A stretch of DNA of 64,000 bases from Porites lobata (lineage: Eukaryota > Cnidaria > Anthozoa > Scleractinia > Poritidae): contig CALNXK010000099.1 in assembly GCA_942486035.1 (NCBI GenBank), positions 947,501 through 1,011,500 on the forward strand. The letters are read 5' to 3'. This document shows positions 44,349-55,752 of this stretch, piece by piece. The position numbers were made by a program, and so were the translations under genes. The notes beneath the pieces were generated by a model. That model was not told the origin of the DNA. It made no database searches and saw only the letters and a program-made list of their open reading frames with translations. The first letter of the stretch is position 1; each line of letters starts with the position of its first letter.

Positions 44349-46431
44349 TCACAAATTGATGCTATAAGCGCCGAAGAAGGTATGATGTTTTGTTAACCAG
44401 ATGGCACTTCGGTACACGGTCTTCAAGCCGATGAGATCACCTTTTTTCAGCCTCAAAACTGCGCCGGAGGATTCTGAACCATAATCAGCTTGGTTGCCGA
44501 TGGGTGTTTGTAACACCGCTATGGGTTTTTCATTGATAGTAAGCTCCACTCTGTTATGGTAGATTGACGGAGCGTCTGGATAATTTTCAAAAAAAACTTG
44601 GGCAAAGACGTAGTAGACTCCCTCACGTTGCACCACCAACTGACCGTTCACTTGGGAGAAGTTGTAGACTGGATCAGAATTTGTAAATTCACTGATTCCT
44701 GGGAGGAAAGAAGAATAGGAACAAATTCTGTCATTTTTTACGCTACCACGATTGAAAGATACGTTAGTTACGAAGTTAGCTAGTGTCAGTTGAGCGGGGA
44801 TTTTCATGGTGGACTGGGATGACGAATTACCTAGAAGATATTACATGGCTGCGCGGACATACGAAATTTCTCATTTCGTGTTGAAAATTCTGCACCGCAG
44901 GATTTTTTGTATGGGTATAAAGTACTAAGTAATGACTACAGCACAAAATTGACCTTAAACATCAATATCCTAGTGAGATAGCCCATTTAAAAACTAATAA
45001 CTATTCAGGAGTTGTTAATTATTACTTGTGTTTGCTGGGTATTTCTTCATCACTGGTGCATATCCTTGCAACATCCCGTAGGGTTTCTAGGAAGACAAAA
45101 TAATGATGAAACATAGTTGTCTTACTGCCGCCTTGTTAGCTCAGTTGGGAGAGCGCCGGTATGCTGAGAGGGAGGTCGAGGGTTCACTGAAATCCCGGCC
45201 AGACCGACACTCAGGGTCTTTAAATAACTGAAAAGAAAGTTTCGCCTTTGTAATGACATGTGCAAAAGGTTAACCTTTCTAGTCTTCTCTGATAAGGACG
45301 GAAAGCCGTAGCTCCCGTCTCACAACACTTTCACTTGTATAGTTTTTGTGATACGTAGAAGAACCCACACAACTATATATTCGAAAAGAGTAGGGGATTT
45401 AGACCCCGGTGGTGTGGGCAACCTTTCCAGGGCTGGGTGGGTTATCTGTAAGGAGAGATCTGAATATAGCGACAACCTCATGATCCTCCTTTTGGTGTCG
45501 TAATGGCTAACAGCGTATGTGTATACATTATGGGAAGTTTCAAAAGCTTTGCAATTATGTATATGTGGTCATATCTGGCTGCAGTTGGATTCGTGTCAAA
45601 AGTTGTTAAAACATAAGAATAACCTCTTAAAACTTTAAAGGAAGGTTAAAATAACATAACAGAAACAACAGATGCCAAGGATGGGCAAAACTGAACAAGA
45701 TGGAAACGGATTGAAATTAGGATTTTTGATTTTTTAAGGTTGATCCCTGTTGATTAAAACTTCAAAAATAATGTTCAGGAGACACATTTGTTTGTCTCGG
45801 ATCTCTGATTTTGTCATTTACATCTACTTTCTTTGCTTACTTTAAGTTCTATAGCGATTGAGGGCGAGTAATTGGCAAAATTAAACAAAATGAACTGGAC
45901 TGCCGTGACACAGCCCCTTTAAACCATCTGGCATTTCAAATGTGTACGTTCCATTTATCAGATTACTTTCTTTTTTCAGTGCCCCCAGTTTCTTATTTCT
46001 TGGAGTTTATAATTGATTGCCTGCAAAATGAACAGTCCTTATTTGACCGGGCGTGAAAAATGAGACAGACTTGAGCGAGAACTGTGCGATCTGGGAGACT
46101 ATCGCGGAATGTGATGAGGGGGAAAGAAAGGGAGGAAAACAAATTGTTTTTGCTGGGAAAAAACGCCTGCTACACAGGCTAATTATTTCATACAAATTAG
46201 AAGAAACAAATATATACTGTTTTTAAGAAGCCTCCGGATTTGAATCACGGCTAACGTTTCAATTTACAAAATCTCGGCCTTGGTAGACATTTTTCACTTC
46301 CAATTCTCCACTTCGTTTCCACCTTACTAGGAACACCCATTAATTAAAAACAAAAATCTGGATATTATCTATACCTGAGCTACCGCCATTCCAACCAGAA
46401 GTAAACAGAGGAAAACAGTTTGTCGCAACAT
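44349..46431 (-). CDS. Secreted TNF-homology-domain ligand, copy A (3 exons, intact)
   Basis: On the minus strand the exons are 46431-46375, 45086-45026 and 44830-44349. They join in phases 0 and 1 with GT-AG introns to give 199 residues. Residues 1-19 (core VFLCLLLVGMAVA) form a signal peptide; a 20-residue linker exon (KPYGMLQG...) follows. Exon 3 encodes the TNF homology domain. Residues 104-120, LVVQREGVYYVFAQVFF, fit every position of the PROSITE-type TNF family signature as I know it, and the C-terminus TFFGAYSI matches the last strand. TNF ligands are normally type II membrane proteins that bind receptors as trimers; this one has a cleavable N-terminal signal and no other membrane segment, so it is predicted to be directly secreted. 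C1q-like folds are the alternative, but the signature favours TNF. A SINE lies in intron 1. Confidence 0.85.
45127..45510 (+). mobile_element. tRNA-derived SINE in intron 1 of TNF-like gene A
   Basis: The head has TTAGCTCAGTTGGGAGAGCG (A box) and GGTCGAGGGTTCACTGAAAT (B-box region), so it looks like a tRNA, but no 3' acceptor strand closes it. It is therefore a SINE, not a tRNA gene. The body continues to the GACACCAAAAGG-type end near 45500 and lies antisense to the gene. Confidence 0.7.
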
Positions 46432-46679
46432 GATTTACACTCGTCGCACCCAAAACTGAGAACTTGTGCAGTATCTACGATGAAAAAAAAATGTTAGGTT
46501 TGTCGGTCAAGTCATTAACAGGATTTATGATTCTTAAACTCCTTTTACAAAGTCATCGTTGAAAATGTTTTCACGTTTACAATATCCGTACTTTTAAAAA
46601 TGGCTCAAATGCGATTGTTTTCGAGACGAGAGGTAAAACAGGTATGAGAAAGAGCTTTTGATATACGACTGAGGTTAGC

Positions 46680-46830
46680 TACGAGGCTAATAAAGCTTGG
46701 AATGTCCAATCAGGTGCTTTACGGTGGCCAAATGAGAACCGTGACTTTTTCCTGCTTGGCAGTTTCAATTATCTTTTGAGTTTGAACAGACAGTTTGAAC
46801 AGCCGAGTAAAGTTTTTTTAAACTAAGTCA
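46680..46830 (-). promoter_or_regulatory. Conserved upstream segment of TNF-like gene A
   Basis: Shared with 52520-52670 and 62540-62680 at the same distance (about 250-400 bp) before exon 1 of each TNF-like copy. It contains paired CTGTTCAAACT motifs and an ATTGG box on the gene strand. A more diverged relative lies at 49917-50059. A promoter role is inferred from position only. Confidence 0.35.
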
Positions 46831-46834
46831 ACAA

Positions 46835-48425
46835 ATTTAAAGAAATGTAACCAAATGTTTAGGTCCAAGGTCGACTGTGGAAGCAAGATCTTTTGATAGT
46901 TGACACTTGTATGAGCACACAAGTTGAACTTTTAACACTTTTTACGACATAAAACAGACTAATTTGCTTATCTGAGGGGGATTTCGGAGGCCAGTCTAAT
47001 ATTTTTTTCTATTGATAATCGTTCTTACTCCAATAGTTAATTATGTATACCCGCCAGTAAGTCTGTGGATCAATTCCTGTGGTGTTAACCTTTCAAATGA
47101 ACCTCTTAGCAGACTGAATGCTGTGTTACTTTCCAGGATAAAAGGTTAAAACTCTATTAGTGAGGCTGGGAGGCTGCCACAGCGTTAACTATCGTTGACA
47201 AACAAACGATTAAGACAGCAATAAATATTCATGGCAAAAACCATCAGTAAACAAATAGCTCTGACACGGATTGAACCCATTTTCTTGAAGTTTTTTATTT
47301 TGTACCTGTAGTTGTTTCTAATTTTGTCCTATCCTACTGCCTTTCTTTTGGTTTCCTTAAACATCGGCCGTTTTTAGAAAATGAAAAAAGATTGTTTTAT
47401 AAGTTGAAAATTATAATACCGGCCTGTTGCTGAGACCGGCAGGGAGTGTTTTATAGAGAAAAGGCCCCCTTAGTGTTCGTCAACGGGTGAGAGCAGAGTT
47501 GACAGCACTTGCAATCATATTTCCTTATAATTTCCTTATTTTCCTTATTTCCTTATAGCATTTTATAAATTCACTATACTTCAAATTTCCAACCACAATT
47601 ACGACAATTAAATTGGTTGAATTTTTGTTGGAAAAGTGCTAGAATTGTGAGTGCAAGATAAAAGGTTTGGAAAAGGGAATACATATAGACTAGGAAGCCA
47701 TGAGGTTCTCAAAGGGGGGTTAGTATGTCCGGCTAGTCTGAATTTCAAAACCGGTGTCTATGCGCGTATTAGAGGAGGAAGGCATTGAAAATATATCGCG
47801 TTGAAAATCACTCATTCCTCATGACCATTTATTTAATCCTGACACAAATGTGGAACTGAAAGAGTTTAACTGGGAAACATTAAAATTGATCGAGATCTTA
47901 AGCGACATTATAGATTTTTACAAAATTCTGTGAAATTGTCTTCGAGATGGACAAGTTACAGTTGTATGATAAAGCTTTAGATCAGGAAGCTAGCTACGAG
48001 TCTAAGAAAATTTGACAGACAAATGGCCAATGATTTAACTGACAACTGAAAAATAGCCTGAATTTTAACGGAAAATCTACATCACGATCCTTCTTTGTTA
48101 CTACTATCCTTCTTTGCTACTCGCCGTAGCTAGACTTCTCAAAACTCATAACTTGATACCAAAAATAAACTGTTCAGTTCACTTTTTTTATACCCATTCT
48201 CCTCAGTCTATGGTTCAGAGGTATGGGGAGTCTATGACAAAGATGATCTCGACACCTAAGACAGAGATGTTTTTGAGAAAACTCATATCTTCCTTTGTAA
48301 ACAGTCATTATAGGAGTAAACAAACAATGCCGAAACGTCGCTACCAGAAACGAACTCTTCAGATTATCCTTGAATTTCATTATAAATGTCAATAGTTTAA
48401 AATTTTAGATCCACTTACAAAACTT
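46835..48425. other. Inner part of left arm, no gene seen
   Basis: Matches 50961-52500 in inverted orientation. The open frames at 48114-48395 and 48174-48392 overlap on opposite strands; the matching frame in the other arm is different. No gene is supported. Confidence 0.35.
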
Positions 48426-49860
48426 ATGGTCTGGCCAAGGTGATTATAGGAGATTTGACTTTGAGATGTTGTTACATGGCCGACTCCAATTGAGAAGAAA
48501 ACAAAGAAGACAGGGGTACGATAAGTGACAAAGTTAGCAATAACTACAGCAAAAAAATAACAAATCTATAAAAAACCGGTTAAACTACCCTGTAACACAT
48601 GTTTTGTTTGCTGATAGGTTTTACCCATGAATACGTATTGCTCTCTTGCCATTTTTACATACATACACTGTTTACAGGTAGCCACCAGTCTATATTACGA
48701 CACCTAAAGGATGATCATGAAGTTATCCCTATATTAACATCTCTCCTTACCCTTTCACATCCAGCCCAGGAAAGATTAGCCACACTACCGAAGTCTACGT
48801 CCCTACCCTTTACGAGTGGGTTTTTTTACTTCCCACAAGACCCAGATAAGTGAAAGTGCTGTGAGACGGGACCTACGGTTTTTCTTCCTTATCCGAGAAG
48901 ACTAGAAAGCCTAAGGCGTTTGCACTTGTTATAACAACGGCAGCATTTTCTTCACAGTTATTTTGAACCCGCCACCTACCGCTCAGCAGACCGGCGCTCT
49001 CCCAATTGAGCTGACCAATGTCTTTAAACAACAGTTAAATGCTGAGACAATTCAAATCCTGTAGGCAGTCAGCCCTTTGATTCATTAACAAACCCAACAA
49101 GAAGCATGCACTAATAATGCAAAAAAGTTCATTCAAATAGTTTCACAAAGTATTTGATAGACTGACTCACGTAACCGGTGTCTCAATAATTAGCACTAGG
49201 AGCAAAAAGGATTATCTAGTACCTTATTGCTACTCATTTTCCAGCGTCTTTAATTTCGCGTTTTTCGCGATGTTAAAAAAAATCGCGAGAGTAAAGACCC
49301 GCGAAAATAAATCCTAGCGATATTTAATACCCATATAGTAAATTCAAATAACAATTAACATTGTAATAGCAACCACATGTATCGACAAACACAAATTGCT
49401 TTCTGGTTTTACTGGTAAGCTCCATTTTGTATCTTCCGTTGTGAAATGACGTTAGTTTGAAAAGATTTCACGATTGCCTAGTTCCAGTTTATCGAATTTT
49501 TTTCAACGTTCAGACTTTTTCGCAAAAGCAAATGAAGTTAAGAACGTTTAAATCGCGAAATTTACTGCCCTTTTTTCATGTTTACTTGTTAAAATCGCGA
49601 AAATAAACCCCCGCGAAATACCGTCTCGCCAAAATTGCGAAATTAAGTACCAATAAGATATAAAAAAGGAGTAGAACCTCGGAAAGCCTAACTTAGTATT
49701 TAATCCAGTGTTTAAATATTGTGTAATATTATGTAAGATTCGCTTTTTTTCTCTAAAGATACTGATTAAAAGAAAATAATCCAGTGTTTTGCTGTTCAAC
49801 GTATTTTCTCATACGCGTCAACTGCGACCCCAGTTTATCAAAGATCTCACTCCCACAACC
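48426..49860. repeat. Third copy of the 41150-42610 segment in the palindrome spacer
   Basis: Homologous to 21700-23110 and 41150-42610 in the same orientation, including the SINE and the CGCGAAA inverted motifs, but more diverged from both than they are from each other. It fills more than half of the spacer between the inverted arms. Confidence 0.7.
48679..49020 (-). mobile_element. tRNA-derived SINE in the spacer
   Basis: Same family and orientation as 41408-41757. The head on the minus strand reads AGCTCAATTGGGAGAGCGCC. Confidence 0.6.
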
Positions 49861-49916
49861 GACCTTTGATCTTAAAGACACTAAATTAGTTTTATTTAAT
49901 TTCTTTGAATTCGCGG

Positions 49917-50059
49917 ACACAGTTTATTCACGTTACTCAGCTGTTCATACTGCTTGTTCATACTTAAAAAAAAATAAGTCCATTATCAAGCTGGAAAAAG
50001 TCGCTTTTCTGCAAAATGCCATCAACTGCGCCGTAAAGCAACTTGACTGGTTATTCTAA
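49917..50059 (+). promoter_or_regulatory. Diverged relative of the TNF-like upstream segment
   Basis: CTCAGCTGTTCATACTGC, GGAAAAAGTC and GCCGTAAAGCA follow the same order as in the segments upstream of the three TNF-like genes. No signal-peptide exon follows, so this is a relic or an orphan regulatory copy. Confidence 0.35.
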
Positions 50060-50333
50060 GAGGGTCTGGATGGGGTGTACAAATGTCAGTTGTCCGTTAA
50101 AATTTTGGCCATTTATCAGTTGTTAGTTAAATTTTAGGCTTTTTGTCAGTTAAATGATTATTAAGAATTAACTTGATCACATTGCTGACGAAAAGAGTGA
50201 AACAATACACTATTAAAAGGCCTTAAAACGGGTTTTGTATAAAATAAAGGACAATCAAGTTCTTTGTCAGTTGTCAGTAAAACCCAAGGCGAATGCCAAC
50301 AACAGCAACAACAATTTATTATTTGCATTTAAC

Positions 50334-50570
50334 TTACTCTAATTCATTTTTTGAAATTACATGATAATGTCTTTGATTTATTATCTCAAAAACAAAAGCA
50401 GCAACTGATTTGCAAGCAAATGGTCCAATATTGTTAAATAGGAACAAAATTTTTGATCTTTCATCCAAGCCTTTAAAAAAGTTATATTTTTCAGTGCTTT
50501 CACTAACAAATGTGTGGTGAAGCTTATCATAGAGAGTGCAAGAAAACATTAACATGACATTCATTTTCAA
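50334..50570 (-). pseudogene. LINE C-terminal remnant
   Basis: The 78-codon frame on the minus strand reads SCTLYDKLHHTF, then FFKGLDERSKILFLFNN, then VAAFVFEIINQR. This resembles the C-terminal C..Y...R / L..E.K..FLL / FV..A...R pattern of LINE ORF2 proteins. It is short, so moderate confidence only. Confidence 0.4.
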
Positions 50571-53500
50571 CTACATTACCTTGACATAGGGAATCAATTC
50601 TTAAATGTTCGGAGTCTTAGGTACGAACAGTGTATCTCCCTGTTTCAATACGAAGTTGATGATTACCTAGACGGAATTTACTTATACCTGTGGAGAGGAT
50701 TTTTTATTACATCTCGAAATTCATTTCTAGTTGGTATCAGTGTTTTGAAAGTATTGTAAAAATTTAGTTTTCTGTTAGAGGCGAGAATGGAGCGGCACTG
50801 GAGATGACTGTTTCACCGTTGTTTTCTTTTAAAATCCGTGATAGGAACTTGAACTATTTTTATCACATAACATTTTTAGTTTTGTGATATGCTTGGCTTA
50901 TCTTTCTCTGCTATATCCATTGAAATTTGTAAACACTGTTTTGCGATATAATTATCAGGCAAGTTTTGTAAGTGGATCCAAAATTTGAAAATATTCAGAT
51001 ATTTATAGTGAAATTCAAGGATAATCTAAAGAGTTCATTTCTAGCAGCAACGTTTCGGCATTGTTTGTTTACTCCTAATGACTGTTTACAAAGGAAGATA
51101 TGAGTTTTCTCAATAATATCTTTGTCTTAGGTGTTGAGATCATCTTTCTTAGATTCTCCATACTTCTGAACTATAGACTGAGGAGAATGGGTATAAAAAA
51201 AAGTGAACTAAAAAGTTTATTTTTGGTATCAAGTTATGATTCAGTTGAGAAGTCTAGTAGCAAAGAAGCATCATTATGTAAATTTTCAGTCAAATTCAGG
51301 CTATTTTTCAGTTGTCGGTTAAATCAGTGGCCATTTGTCTGTCAAATTTTATTAACCTCGTAGCTAGCTTCCTGATCTAAAGCTTTATCTCATAACTGAA
51401 ACTTGTTCATCTCGAAGACAATTTCACAGAATGTTGTAAAAATCTATAATGTCGTTTAAGATCTCGATCAATTTTAATGTCTCCCAGTTAAACTCTTTCA
51501 GGTCCACATTTGTGTCAGGATTAATTATAAATGATTATGAGGAATAAGTGATTTTCAACGAGAGTCATACTTTGAATGCCTTCCTCCCCTAATACGCGAA
51601 AAGACCGGTTTTGAAATTCAGACTAGCCGTACATACTAACCCCCTTTGATAGCCTCCTGGCTTCCTAGTCTATATGTTTTCCCTTTTCCAAACCTTTTTT
51701 CATCTGCACTCACAATTCTGGCACTTTTCCAACAAAATTCAGTTGTCTTAATTGTGGTTGGAAATTTGAAGTATAGTGAATTTATGAAATGCTATAAGGA
51801 AATATGACTATATTGCAAGTCAGCTATCTGAACTCTGATCTCACCTGACGAACATCAAGGGGGCCTATCTGGCTCTATGAGAACACTCCCTGCCGGTCTC
51901 GGCAACAGGCCGGTATTATAATTTTCAACTTATAAAACAGTCTTTATTCAAAATTTTTATTCAAGATTTTCTGAAAAAGGCCGATTTTTAAGGAAACTAA
52001 AAGAAAGGTAGTACGATAAATGACAAAATTAGAAACAAATACAGTTACAAAATAGAAAACTTCAAGAAAATGGGTACAAACCGTGTCAGAGCTATTTGTT
52101 TACTGATGGTTTTTGCCCATGAATATGTATTGCTGTCTTAATCGTTTGTTTGTCAACGATAGTTAACGCTGTGGCAGCCTCCTCACTAAAATAGAGCAGC
52201 CTTTTACCCTGAAAAGTAACACAGCGTTCAATCTGCTAAGAGGTTCATTTGAAAGGTTAACACCACAGGAATTGCTCCACAGACTTACTGGCGGGTATAC
52301 ATAATTAACTATTGGAGTAAGAACGATTATCAATAGAAAAAAATACTAGACTGGCCTCCGAAATCCCCCTCAGATAAGCAAATTAGTTTGCTTTATGTCG
52401 TAAAAAGTGTTAAAAGTTCAACTTGTGTGCTCATACAAGTGTCGACTATCAAAAGATCTTTCTTTCGTAGTCGACCTTAGACCTAAACATTTGGTTACAT
52501 TTCTTTAAATTTGTTGACTTAGTTTAAAATAACTTTACTCGGCTGTTCAAACTGCCTGTTCAAACTCAAAAGATAATTGAAACTGCCAAGCAGGAAAAAG
52601 TCACGGTTCTCATTTAAATGCCACCGTAAAGCACTTTGATTGGATATTCCAAGCTTCATTAGCCTCGTAGCTAACCTCAGTCGTATATCAAAAGATCTTT
52701 CTCATACCTGTTTTACCTCTCGTCTCGAAAACAATCGCATTCGAGTCATTTTTAAAAGTACGGATATTGTAAAAGTGAAAACATTTTCAACGATGACTTT
52801 GTAAAAGGAGTTTAAGAATCATAAATCCTGTTAATTGCTTGACCACAAACCTAACATTTTTTCTTTTTTTCATCGTAGATACTGAACAAGTTCTCACTTT
52901 TGGGTGCAACGAGTGTAAATCATGTTGCGACGAGCTGTTTTCCTCTGTTTACTTCTGGCTGGAATGGCGGTAGCTCAGGTATAGATAATATCCAGATTTT
53001 TGTTTTAATGGGTGTTGCTAGTAAAGTTCGAGGTGGAATGGAAGTGGAGAATTGGAAGTGAAAGATGTCTACCAAGGCCGAGATTTTGTAAATTGAACCG
53101 TTAGCCGTAATTCAAATGTGGAGGCTTCTTCAAAACATTACACATTTGTTTCTTCTAATTTGTATGAAAAAAAATAGCCCGTGTAGCAGGCGTTTTTTCC
53201 TAGTAAAAACATCTCACTTCCTTTCCCCCTCATCACATACCGCGATAGTCTCCCAGATCGCACAGTTCTCGCACAAGTCTGTCTCATTTTTCACGCCCGG
53301 TCAAATAAGGACTGTTCATTTTGCAGGCAATCAATTATAAAATCCAAGAAATAAGAAACTGGGGGCACTGAAAAAAGAAAGTAATCTGAAATGGAACGTA
53401 CACATTTGAAATGCCAGATGGTTTAAAGGGGCTGTGTCACGGCAGTCCAGTTCATTTTGTCTAATTTGCCAATTACTCGCCCTCAATCGCTATAGAACTT

Positions 53501-53789
53501 AAAGTAAGCAAAGAAATTACATAGATGTAAATGACAAAATCAGAGATCCGAGACAAACAAGTATTTCTACCGAACATTATTTTTGAAGCTGCAATTAGCA
53601 GGGATCAACCTTAAAAAAAAATCAAAAATCCTAATTTCAATCCGTTTCAAACTTCTTCAGTTTTGCCCATCCTTAGAATCTGCTGTTTCTGTTATGTTAT
53701 TTTAACCTTCCTTTAAAGTTTTAAGAGGTTATTTTTATGTTTTGACAACTTTTGATACGAATCCGCCTGCCGCCAGATTTGACCACATA

Positions 53790-54338
53790 CAATCGAACCT
53801 CTCTAATACGGGTACCGAAGGGACAGGCGAAGTGTCCGTATAAGAGAGGTGTCCGTATTAGAGGCACCATGATTAGGTCACTTTTAAGACCCCAGTATTC
53901 AGTGAGTAAAATCAAGCCCAAAACTCTGTGTCTTGTTAATTTGTGAATCTAAATTGATTAATGTTATTGTACTTCTCAGTTACATGGTGTACATACGAAT
54001 TTTGGAACAAAACGAAATACTTCGCCTAAGACATGTTCTGGTATTGCTATCGCTGACAGATAAAGTGTCAATGTTTGTGTAACTGCCGACAGGAAATGGT
54101 ACATATACCGCAAATTATCGACACCTTGTCCCGGAGTGTCCGCAATAAAGAGGTTAAGTTTGTATGAATTTGCTCCAAACGGCCGAGAATTTGTGTCCGT
54201 TGTCCGTATTACAGAGGGTCTGTATTATAGAGATTTTTTTTAGAGGAAATGTATGAAAATTTTGTCGGTACATAGAAAAGTATCCGTAATAGAGAGGTGT
54301 CCGTATTGGAGAGGTGTCCGTACCGAGAGGTTCGACTG
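53790..54338. mobile_element. 549-bp TA-flanked mariner-like element
   Basis: The ends are CAATCGAACCTCTC and the reverse complement of CAGTCGAACCTCTC. Both ends carry multiple TGTCCGTATTAGAGAGG-like repeats. TA flanks both sides. The left arm of the inverted duplication (around 45580) lacks it. Confidence 0.7.
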
Positions 54339-54390
54339 TACATAATTGCAAAGCTTTCTAAACCTCGCATATTGTATACACATACGCTGT

Positions 54391-55147
54391 TAGCCATTAC
54401 GACACCAAAAGGAGGATCATGAGGTTGTCGCTATACACTCTTTTTTTTTAAATAAGAATGTTTTTTTTCCGGCCCATGCTGAATATTCTTATTCTTCTGC
54501 CGATTCTAGGCTGAAAATATTCTAGTATTATTCTTAGTTTATAGCTCATGACATTTCCGTTTTAGACTATATTGGGGGTATCAGTTATAGTTAGTGCATG
54601 TTTTCTCGTTTTGTTGCCTAGTTTTCCCCTTTAGAGAATGGAATAAGTGGGAAACATATAATTGTATTGTATTTACAGCTTTTGAACACAAAAATATATC
54701 CTTTTCAATATCTCAGTCTGGGGTTTATTCTTAAAATATTCTTAAAATTTGGCGAATTTCAGCCTTGATATTCTTATAAAATCTATTCTTATAGAAAAAA
54801 AAAGAGTGTATTCAGATCTCTCCTTACAGATAACCCACCCAGCCCTGGAAAGGTTGGCCAATCCACCAGGGTCTAACTTCCCTACTCTTTTCGAATAGTT
54901 GTGTGGGTTCTTCTACGAGTCACAAAAACTATACAAGTGAAAGTGCTGTGAGACGGGACCTACGGCTTTCCGTCCTTATCAGAGAAGACTAGAAAGGTTA
55001 ACCTTTTGCACATGTCATTACAAAGGCGAAACTTTCTTCTCAGTTATTTAAAGACCCTAAGTCTCGATCTCGCCGGGACTTCAGTGAACTCTCGACCTCC
55101 CTATCAGCATACCGGCGCTCTCCCAACTGAGCTAACAAGGCGGCAGT
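54391..55147 (-). mobile_element. tRNA-derived SINE in intron 1 of TNF-like copy B
   Basis: Minus-strand head with TTAGCTCAGTTGGGAGAGCG just before exon 2 of copy B; the body ends with the GACACCAAAAGG motif at 54400. It is split by a TA-flanked element at 54436-54808. Confidence 0.7.
54436..54808. mobile_element. 373-bp TA-flanked element nested in the SINE
   Basis: CACTCTTTTTTTTTAAATAA at the left is mirrored by TTATAGAAAAAAAAAGAGTG at the right, with TA on both sides. The uninterrupted SINE (CGCTATATTCAG) is seen at about 63585-63596. AAGAATATTC-like motifs recur inside. Confidence 0.7.
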
Positions 55148-55245
55148 AAGACAACTATGTTTCATCAATATTTTGTCTTCCTAGAATGCCTACGGGATGT
55201 TGCAAGGAATGGCATCAGTGAGCAAGAAATACCATGCAAACACAA

Positions 55246-55752
55246 GTAATAATTAACAACTCCTGAATAGTTATTAGTTTTTAAAGAGGCTATGTCACCA
55301 CGATGTTGATGTTCAATTTTGTGCAGAAGTCATTACTTAGTGCCATACAAAAAATCCTGCGCTATGGAATTATAAAGAATACACCAAAACTTCCATTAGG
55401 AAGCACTAACCATAATAATTTGTTGGTGATATTTGCAGGAATAACATTAACACTTAAAAAAAATGGCCCAACCATTTCAAGTTTCAATCCATGTCCATCT
55501 TTGTCATCCGATGCCTACATATAGTCTTTTAGTCTTTAAAAAAGATAGTAAATAGCGTGGTATAGCTCCCTTCAAGTTGCAAATCGAAGAATGGTCATAG
55601 TTTCAATTATTTATAAAATTTGTAGTCGACTGATCTCAGAAGTTTTTTTGAATAATATTTCTCTAGTGAGGGCAGCGAACGAGTGAAATATTTATTTTTC
55701 AACACGAGATGAGAAATTTCCTATGTCCGCGCGGCCACGTAATATCTTCTAG
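55246..55752. other. Intron 2 of TNF-like copy B
   Basis: Longer than the corresponding intron of copy A (44831-45025), with extra sequence between about 55380 and 55670. The 73-codon frame at 55303-55524 is not shared with copy A and is not supported as coding. Confidence 0.4.

Larger units (their letters stand above)
43855..48425 (-). repeat. Left arm of large inverted duplication
   Basis: Read on the minus strand, this arm matches 50961-56540 in order: repeat edge, TNF-like exon 3, SINE, exon 1, upstream region, and the inner motif CCACTTACAAAACTT. The arms differ by several insertions, mainly small transposons in the right arm. Confidence 0.8.

Noticed and set aside
45127..45200. Possible tRNA gene
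   Set aside because: A and B boxes are good, but there is no matching acceptor stem, and the same head is attached to a long shared body in six places, so it is a SINE.
55303..55524. A 73-codon frame in intron 2 of TNF-like copy B
   Set aside because: Absent from copy A and not flanked by usable splice sites.
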